NCBI GenBank assembly: GCA_025345505.1
Contig: JANVCC010000018.1
Coordinates: forward strand, 6,185,741 to 6,249,740
Direction of reading: 5' to 3'
Origin: Todiramphus chloris collaris
Lineage: Eukaryota > Chordata > Aves > Coraciiformes > Alcedinidae
DNA length: 64,000 nt
Below the pieces are notes generated by a model. That model worked only from the letters and a program-made list of their open reading frames with translations, searched no databases and was not told the DNA's origin. Of the stretch, positions 56,901-64,000 are shown in pieces. The position numbers were made by a program, and so were the translations under genes. Numbering within the stretch: the first letter of the stretch is position 1; every line of letters begins with the position of its first letter.

Positions 56901-59900
56901 TTTCAGCAATTAGTCACATTGATTTCCTTTTCTTAGCATTCACCAATAATTGTAGACAAGTCAATTTGTATTTTTATAGCATCTTCGTACAATTACAATG
57001 GGAAACTTTATTGCCAAGGTCAGCTATAAAATAAACAATTATTTTACACAGAGCTGCGAGATGGATAAGAAAGATCCAAACATATGGCAGGAAAGTTCTT
57101 CTGGTAGATATACACGAAGGATAGATAAGAAGGAGGGTGTAAGGGCAGCACAGCAAAACGAGCAAAGACCAGGCTGGAATGATCAGCTGTAATAAGACCT
57201 TGAACCTTTCTGAAATCCAAAAGGGAAAAGGGCAATTTTGACTCGGGTTGAGCAATAGAAAGAAAGTAAGGAAAATGATGGAAGAGGAGAGTGATATGAC
57301 TACTCCCTGGAGTAAGAAACTAGTCAACCATCCTGAAGTTTAAAAGAAAGAGATTTAGGATGGCCATAAAAGAAAGACCTGCAGTAGCCAAGAGAAGGTG
57401 TGATTAATGCATGGGTAACATTCTGAGCAAAGGTTGAGGAATTTGTTGGGAATGAATTCTGACAACAATGTTCTGAAGCTGATCAACAGCAGACAAGCAG
57501 GGCTTGCAGAGCAGGCACAATTCCTTTTATTAGAGCAGATGGTTTCTTAGTTGGATACACAGGCACAAAAGAAAAGGAATATGTAATATCAAAGATTAAT
57601 CCAAGTTTTTGTTCTGTGCAAAGAAAGTAAAGATCTGAGTCAAAAACTCCTTACACTCAAACCAGAAAGATCATGGAAACAGAAGCATAGGGACAAAAGA
57701 TTTATCTTAGATACACCTGAAACAGTAGATGCAGAACTATTAACAAGGAGCCAAGAGTTGCCAAATCCTAGAATGATATCATCTGAAATGCTGATGTGCA
57801 TGTAAGTGCAAACTGCACTGGGATTTAAGCACCCCTAAGCACCTCAGATCTCTTCCAACGTAAACATTTTACAGGCTTATGCTTCTCTGACAGGTTAATT
57901 AGGGTCACAATTGGAATGTCCCACATAAAGGGAAGCAAAGATTTAAAGATCTCCACCAAAATAAACTCAGGATCCACCAAAACTCGAACAGGAATCCCAC
58001 CACCAGCAGAAATGGTGACATGAAGAGGAGTGCAGGCTGCCAAACCTAATTAATACTACCCGTGGCAATGCTGCACAGGGCTTAATGAGACACATTACTT
58101 TGAATGTCAAAAATCATGGTTCTTATTCCTCTTCAGTGTTCTTTCTTAGCCATCTAACTCTCTTTTCATTGTCTTTTGGGCCAGAACGCCCACATCTATT
58201 TAATTTACTAGCTTTTTCTCATCCCACACAATGCATGTGGGGGCAATGCAAAAGCAAGCTGACTAATGGGTACTAAGGTAACAAAACTGCAGTTACCACT
58301 GAAGCACAACACAAAGAACTGAAACCAAGGGTTTAAGAAAATGAAAACAGAGTTCTAGGCGACCACAGCACTATTCATCTCACCAGGCAGAGAGGTGACT
58401 GACCAACCTGAGAGCTTTCCTCTCTAAAAGAACAGATTATTAACATAAAGGATATGAAAACTGTTTAAAATACCTGTAATTCAGTACAGTAGTTGAAATC
58501 ATGCCAGAGGGGAAATTATTTCTTCAACAGCAGAGAACAGGGATTAATAGAAGAAATACAAGATGGTTAAGGAATTAGCTGGAAGGAAGTTAGTAAATGG
58601 TTATAGTAATATAAAAGAGAATGGAAAAAAATTACCAGTATATTTTCTCATGATTGATTTTCAGGCTAAGCGAAGAGTTTCATTAATGGTCTGGTGAAAT
58701 ATGCTAATAAAATCTGTGTATGGCATAAAGTCAGTAGTATTTTCAATAGAGGATCAGGATGTTGCACCTGCAATTCCATGAGTTTAGCGACTAGACTAAA
58801 ACCATGAAATGAACTAATATCAAGCACACAGTGATATAGTCCAGGAATAACAGGAATTTCTGCTCTAAACTGGATATTCGTTAGCTAGAAACAACCAAGG
58901 ATGACAAAAGCTTGTATGTGTTAAGTGACTACAAGATGACTACGAATCAAAGCAGTGATGAAAAGAACAACAGCAGTCTGTGCATACAGCAGTGAGGTAC
59001 ACCCAGGAGGTACTGCAATACTGGGCAACACAGCCACGAGGCCTCAGCTGGAAAACATTTTACATTTCTAGACACCCATGTGCAAGAAAGACACATTCAA
59101 ACTGCGAGCGATCACTAATCCACTGTTAGTAAAACCAGTTCTGATGGGTAGCATATTCTTATTTACCTCGCTGTTTAATCAGTTGTTGAAGTCAAGTTCA
59201 TGAAGGTGATCTGATCATCCAGGCAAGTGTAGGCAGTGCTTTAGGAAATACAAGACAAATGGTGAGAAAGATCAAGAGGCAGAACTAGCTGACTGCTTAG
59301 TTGTGTTCCAAGTGACAAAAGACATGTTTATTTATCATGCAGACATACCGTGTGTGACATCTAATCCAGAAATAACAGAATTTGCCAGCAGACAAAAATA
59401 AATGTAAAGATGATTAAGTTTACCGTTGTAACAGAAGTATATGACACAGGCAGGGAGAATAGCTAGTATCAGTGCTCACAAGTGATGAAAGATGAACGAC
59501 TCTGAAACTTAAGCTTTGAGGTCTGTACTTAAAAAACTGGTTAGGATAAAAAAAAGATGCCATGTAGTTTTGGATATACAAAACTCCTTAGCTTCCAACG
59601 GCTGCTCCAATAATAATTTGCAAGGCTAGTTAGAAAAAACACCAGGACGAAGTAATCCTTAGTATACATTTCCATTCAGCTGCTTTCAAGTCAACAGAGG
59701 CAGAGCTAGATTGTTTCCTGGTTATTTTTGAATTAAAGCCTATTTACGTGCAAAAAATGAACCGCTCAGATCAAGGCAACATGCCTGTCTCATTCACAGT
59801 CCACTTTTTTCTATAATTTATTAACTGAAGTACAAGTTTGAATAAACTCTCGTATCTCAATCTGAATTCAGGAAAATGAAGTAGATGTTAGATGTGCTAA

Positions 59901-61954
59901 TCCACACTAGACGGCAATGAAAAGCTTTGCACAAATACATGTACAGGCAAATAGCATCTTTGCAATGCAAATGCAAAACACTTGCTCACTTCTGAATCTT
60001 CAGCCCATTGAGTTTTAAGTGTATTTAGGTTCAACAGAATCTAGTACTATATAATTTGAAGAAACCTAAAAATGACAAACAAGTTATGTTATACAGTTCT
60101 AGCTGTAATGAAAAGTTACTGTAGGTTTATAACTGAGGAAATGATACTTCTTTGAAGCATTCCTTAGGCATTTCCCTATTAATTACACAGCAACAAATTT
60201 CTGCCTGTTTTGAATGGGGAAAGAGATGAGAAGACCTGTGAAAGTTGGAAAAGTTACTTTTTTAATAGAAAAGTATTTTTACAGTTCTTACATCTTCAAT
60301 CAATCATAATACAGAAATAAATAACAATCAGTCATAGACTATCTGCATGGGCAGTTTTTGATAGAGTGGGCAAAAAATACTTTTACAACAGTGGGTAAAC
60401 ATTCTGATTTACATAAGCCAGTGTGCTTGTCTGACAGCATACATACTATGTACAGAAAAACTCAAGTGATTGATTTAGAAAGGCTGTTACACAGCAGAAA
60501 AAGCACATACTCACTGACAGAGCAACTGAGTCAAAAGACAGCACAATTAGAAATGAAGACAAGCATTAAAAGAGACATTTAATTCATCAAAGGTTAGATT
60601 ACTATGCACAGAAATAGAAGATGCAGTTATGAATTAATTCAACTGCAAGTTTCACGTTAGAAAGAAAGACTGAAGGTTCAGGCAGACACAGACAGGATAG
60701 GACTAGAACAGGAGTTAGGATAAATGACATCTTTTCAACCCATTCTAAAACATTAACTCAGATCCCTTCTGAATATACAAACCAGAAAGGTCTAGGAAAT
60801 GGGATGAATAGACTGTTCATTCAAATAACAAATATATTAAATCTGGGGGTATTGCAAACATAAGGGATGCCAAAGGGAAAAAAAAAAAAAATCCCACGGA
60901 ACACATGGGAACTACACATGGAGAGGGAAGAACAAAATTAAATTCACAGGACAAAGTATAGCAAAATTATCTAGAAGCTGTCCAGTTCGTGTTTCTTTTA
61001 TAATGGCATTGAGTCACTGGAAAACTTAATGCTAAAATGACTTTCAAATGTTAGCAGTTAGATGTAAATGCAAACACATATACACTCCATGACCATATTA
61101 GCTTAACTATTTTGTGGTCCTTGCACTTTGCAGTAATCAGAATGACAGAACACAAGGGTGTTGACTCTCAAGGACAGCTAAACTTCATGAAGCATGAATA
61201 TGTCACCTTTATGTTCAAGCACGTTGAGTGAATGTCAGAGCAAATTCCAGAGCTGTAAATCCATCTCTCTCTCTCAAAGCAAGTCACAGGATTCTCAAGC
61301 TGTCTTGTTGCAATGGTTTTTCAGGGAGGCTGTCGATATGCCCAGTCTCCCCGCAACTCTCTCAGCACCAGAACTGAGGTTATGTCACTGGGGTGGAATA
61401 GCTGACCAATGACTATCAAAACTACCCACACGTACAACTGAAACTGAGCAAAGTACTCATTTGCTCTGGTAGCATTTTGGACAACTTTGTTCCAAGCATG
61501 ATATATTCCCTTCCACTGAATTGACTCTTCAGTCAGGAAAGCCCACCAGACATGTTTATGTATGACCTAAGGTGTTATATATACAGGGTTGATGCAGTTT
61601 TAAGCTGCATAAGCACGAAAAGCAAAGAGGAGTATTCCCCTTCACACAACACTATGAGATTGGAATTGCACTGCGTGATAGTGTGATCTATAAATTGTAG
61701 CAAAGACAGACTAAGAAAAAGCAAAACAATTGAAGAACAGAAAGAAGTGAGAGCAGGGGAATGGTTAAAAGAACTCAGGCACAACGTCTAAGCCTTTAAC
61801 AAGATTTTTTCTTTTACATGCATGCATTTGAAGAAAAGTTTTCCAAATGGAGCAGTTACTGAAGAAACAAAAGATGTTCTCCTCTGTGATGGCAAGATCC
61901 ATTTGAATTTAGTCCAGCAGCTGTTTGATCTGCCTGTTATTGAAATGAAACATG
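51982..61954 (+). CDS. WDCP: WDCP, spliced, 3' partial
   Basis: Coding region join(51982-53901, 61834-61954) on plus, phase 0 at the junction, 680 complete codons plus one base. Human WDCP is 721 residues, so only roughly the last 40-60 residues are missing, to the right of the window. The match to human WDCP extends along the whole length as recalled, strongest in the N-terminal WD part and the [10 protein letters not shown] block, weakest in the Ser/Pro-rich linker. The gene diverges from FKBP1B at the shared CpG island, and transcription would run away from FKBP1B. No frameshift or internal stop was seen. Confidence 0.93.
53902..61833 (+). other. WDCP intron 2 (7.9 kb)
   Basis: Intron between the two WDCP coding exons. 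The exon ends join without a gap relative to human (VVHITYQ then KSFPNG... for IIYQ then KPYYLG...), so no exon is expected between them. AT-rich, with no mobile element or gene recognised on either strand. Confidence 0.8.
61834..61954 (+). CDS. WDCP: WDCP penultimate or next coding exon (121 nt)
   Basis: The acceptor is a pyrimidine-rich ATTTTTTCTTTTAC...TTTGAAG ending at 61833, and the donor is CATG/GTATGT. It encodes 40 residues, [14 protein letters not shown] then [26 protein letters not shown], aligning with the human segment containing VLLCDGKLRLS. It ends in phase 1, as expected before the human ...HDSHW continuation. This exon is easy to miss because it is small and isolated. The last exon was searched for up to 64000 and not seen. 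Confidence 0.92.
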
Positions 61955-62316
61955 GTATGTTCTTTTTATTTCTGGAATCTGGTTTCACCTGAGATCTTTA
62001 GTGTAAAAGAGGCATTTGTGGTAGAATAATTACCCCGTGCTATAGTAAACTGAGATAACTGACATCTTTTTTTTGTAAATATGTGTCTTTCTTTGTCTGA
62101 AGTACATCAGAAGTTTCTTGAACAGTAGCAGAACGACTTACCAAAGTCATATGTTAGATGCCTCTACACAGGAAGGCTGAGAAAATAATCAGTACACTGT
62201 GGTACCTGGAAATAGAATCCTTGCATGCTTTTGGAATTTTTCTTGGCCCGTATTTACAAGCTTGTACCAGACTGGACAACAGAGAATAGGCTGGAGAAAA
62301 ATTAATTCTGAGAACA

Positions 62317-63397
62317 GAATCATAGAATCATCAAGGTTGGAAAAGGCCTTTGAAATCATCGAGTCCAACCACTAACCCTACTCTACCAAGTCCACCACTG
62401 AGCCATATCCCCAAGCACCACATCTGTGCAGCTTTTAAACATGTCCAGGGATGGTGACTCCACCACCTCCCTGGGCAGCCTGTTCCAGTGCCTGGCAACC
62501 CTTTCAGTGAAAAAACTTCTCCTAATGTCCAGTTTAAACCTCCCCTGGTGCAGCTTGAGGCCATTCCCTCTTGTTCTGTCACCAGTGACTTGTGAGAAGA
62601 GACCAGCGTCTACCTCTCTCCAACCTTCTTCCAGGCAGCTGTAGGGAGTGATAAGGTCTCCCCTCAGCCTCCTTTCCTTCAGACTAAATAGCCCCAGTTC
62701 CCTCAGTCGCTCCTCAGAGGACTTGTTCTCCATGCCCTTCACTGGTTTACTTGCTCTCCTCTGGACCTGCTCCAGCACCTCGATGCCTTTCTTGTATTGA
62801 GGTGACCAAAACTGTAGGCAGCACTTGAATTGTGGCCTCACCAATGCTGAGTACAGAGGGACAGTCACCTCCCTAGTGCCGCTGGCCACACTATTTCTAA
62901 CACAAGCCAGGATGCTGCTGGCCTTCTTGGCCACCTGGGCACAAGCTGGCTCATATTCAGTCACTTGTTGACCAGCACCCCCAGGTCCCTTCCTGCCAGG
63001 CAGCTTTCCAGCCACTCTTCCCCGAGCCTGTAGCATTGCATGGGGCTGTTGCGGCCCAAGTGCAGGACTCAGCACTTGGCCTTGTTCAAGCCCATATGAT
63101 TGGCTGAAGCCCATCAATCCAGCCTGTCCAGGTCCCTCTGTAGAGCCTCCCTACCCTCAAGCAGATCGACACTTCCACCCAACTTGTGTCATCTGTGAAC
63201 TTACTGAGGGTGCAATCTGTCTCCTCACAATCCTTGATAAAGATCTTAAACAGAAGTGGTCCCAGTACTGAGTCCTGAGGAACACCACTTGTGACTGACC
63301 TTCAGTTGGATCTAACTCCATTCACCACCACTATTTGGGCCCGGCTGTCCAGACAGTGTTTCACCCAGCAGAGCATACACCTGTCCAGCCTAGGGCA
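62317..63397 (-). mobile_element. CR1 LINE 3' portion (about 1.08 kb)
   Basis: Well preserved minus-strand copy, the longest continuous CR1 3' part here. The reversed tail GAATCATAGAATCATCAAGG starts it. A 244-codon minus-strand frame (63117-62383) carries the CR1 ORF2 C-terminus ([20 protein letters not shown], then [14 protein letters not shown]). Further right, the RT region continues with stops to about 63397. Confidence 0.95.
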
Positions 63398-63400
63398 AAA

Positions 63401-63401
<1 letters not shown>

Positions 63402-63445
<44 letters not shown>
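63402..63445. repeat. (CT)n(TA)n microsatellite
   Basis: CT dinucleotides from 63402 to 63433, with one TTT interruption at 63411, followed directly by (TA)n to 63445. It starts at the 5'-truncated end of the minus-strand CR1. Confidence 0.95.
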
Positions 63446-63449
<4 letters not shown>

Positions 63450-63720
63450 CATGTAGCATTTGGGATTATTGGTATTATTTTAATGTAAGAGAAACAATGA
63501 ATCTCAACATTCTGATTTGCCAATCTCACATTTCTACCACCTCCCGTATAAGTAGTTATTATTCCGTATTCTTATATCCTTATCCTATATCCTTATCCTC
63601 CTTATTCCCGTCTAAGGACAGAAGCAGCTAGGGAAATCCTATCCCCACGCTGCTCTCTGAACTGCCTTGTCCCTGTCTGTTCCTGTGTGCTACCTTCTCA
63701 TCAACATACACACTGGTTTA

Positions 63721-64000
63721 GACCTGTACAGGCTGGAGAGCTGGGGGGGAGAAATCAAATTAAATTCATCTTCTATCGGATGAAATTCAATAATTAAACA
63801 GGCAAGTGTACAGTGCTGCATCTGGGGAAGAACAAGCCCGTGGATCAGTACAGGTTGGGGGCTGATCTGTTGGAGGGCAGCTCTGGGGAAAAAGACCCGG
63901 AAGTCCTAGTGGACAACAGGATGGCCATGAGCCAACAGTGTGCCCTCGAGGCCAGGAAGGCCAATGGCATCCTGGGATGCATAAGGAAGAGCGTGGTCAG
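63721..64000 (+). mobile_element. CR1 LINE fragment (RT C-terminal region), continues past window
   Basis: Plus-strand CR1. Landmarks are CTGTACAGGCTGGAGAGCTGG, CAGTACAGGTTGGGGGCTGA, GAGGGCAGCTCTGGGGAAAA, ATGAGCCAACAGTGTGCCC and AAGGCCAATGGCATCCTGGG. It runs off the right edge; the opposite orientation to the neighbour at 62317 makes an inverted pair. Confidence 0.9.

Larger units (their letters stand above)
61955..64000 (+). other. WDCP intron 3, 5' part
   Basis: Intronic to the end of the window. It contains two CR1 copies and a microsatellite (listed separately). The remaining ~360 bases at its start show nothing recognisable. Confidence 0.75.

Noticed and set aside
57825..58043. 72-codon minus-strand frame with a hydrophobic, protein-like look
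   Set aside because: No recognisable family, no splice sites checked as convincing, and length expected by chance.
60358..60582. 74-codon plus-strand frame in WDCP intron 2
   Set aside because: No family recognised and the WDCP exons on each side join without needing an extra exon.
61955..64000. Search for the terminal WDCP exon
   Set aside because: No plus-strand segment resembling the human C-terminal residues; the region is mostly CR1, so the exon is likely beyond 64000.

Overview
This window is vertebrate nuclear DNA, almost certainly from a bird. It carries spliced genes with GT-AG introns of up to about 35 kb, a GC-rich CpG-island promoter in otherwise AT-rich sequence, many 5'-truncated CR1 LINE copies with the avian-type 3' tail, and LTRs of an avian endogenous retrovirus type. 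No bacterial genes, operons, CRISPR arrays or tRNA/rRNA genes were seen.

Two protein-coding genes can be recognised, and they diverge from one CpG island at about 37.4-39.0 kb. FKBP1B (FKBP12.6, the ryanodine-receptor-associated immunophilin) runs leftward on the minus strand. Exon 1 (38161-38197), exon 2 (35353-35400) and exon 3 (392-504) are present, and the last coding exon lies left of base 1. WDCP (WD repeat and coiled-coil-containing protein, the orthologue of human C2orf44) runs rightward on the plus strand. Its main coding exon is 51950-53901 (start codon 51982), the next exon is 61834-61954, and the C-terminal coding exon(s) lie right of base 64000. Its non-coding first exon should lie in the CpG island but could not be fixed. 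Mammals have the same head-to-head FKBP1B/WDCP pair, so this is conserved synteny.

The rest is intronic. FKBP1B intron 2 (505-35352, 34.8 kb) holds most of the recognisable mobile elements. These are CR1 fragments at 7.7, 10.3, 13.7, 20.5, 22.0, 23.7, 27.4 and 28.9 kb; a longer, internally deleted CR1 with ORF1 and ORF2 remnants (29.4-31.8 kb); a complete solo LTR with a 7-bp target-site duplication (22845-23400); a second LTR end (8.4 kb); and a probable pol relic with LTR-like sequence (14.6-15.4 kb). WDCP intron 1 (about 38.6-51.9 kb) has one diverged CR1 and two unexplained open frames. WDCP intron 2 (53.9-61.8 kb) shows no element I recognise. WDCP intron 3 has two oppositely oriented CR1 copies around a CT/TA microsatellite.

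No convincing new biological system was found. The points most worth a second look are the shared promoter, the very long FKBP1B intron flanking a 48-nt exon, the apparently changed SH3-ligand segment of WDCP, the solo LTR with its signals intact, and an unassigned open frame at 49.5-49.8 kb.
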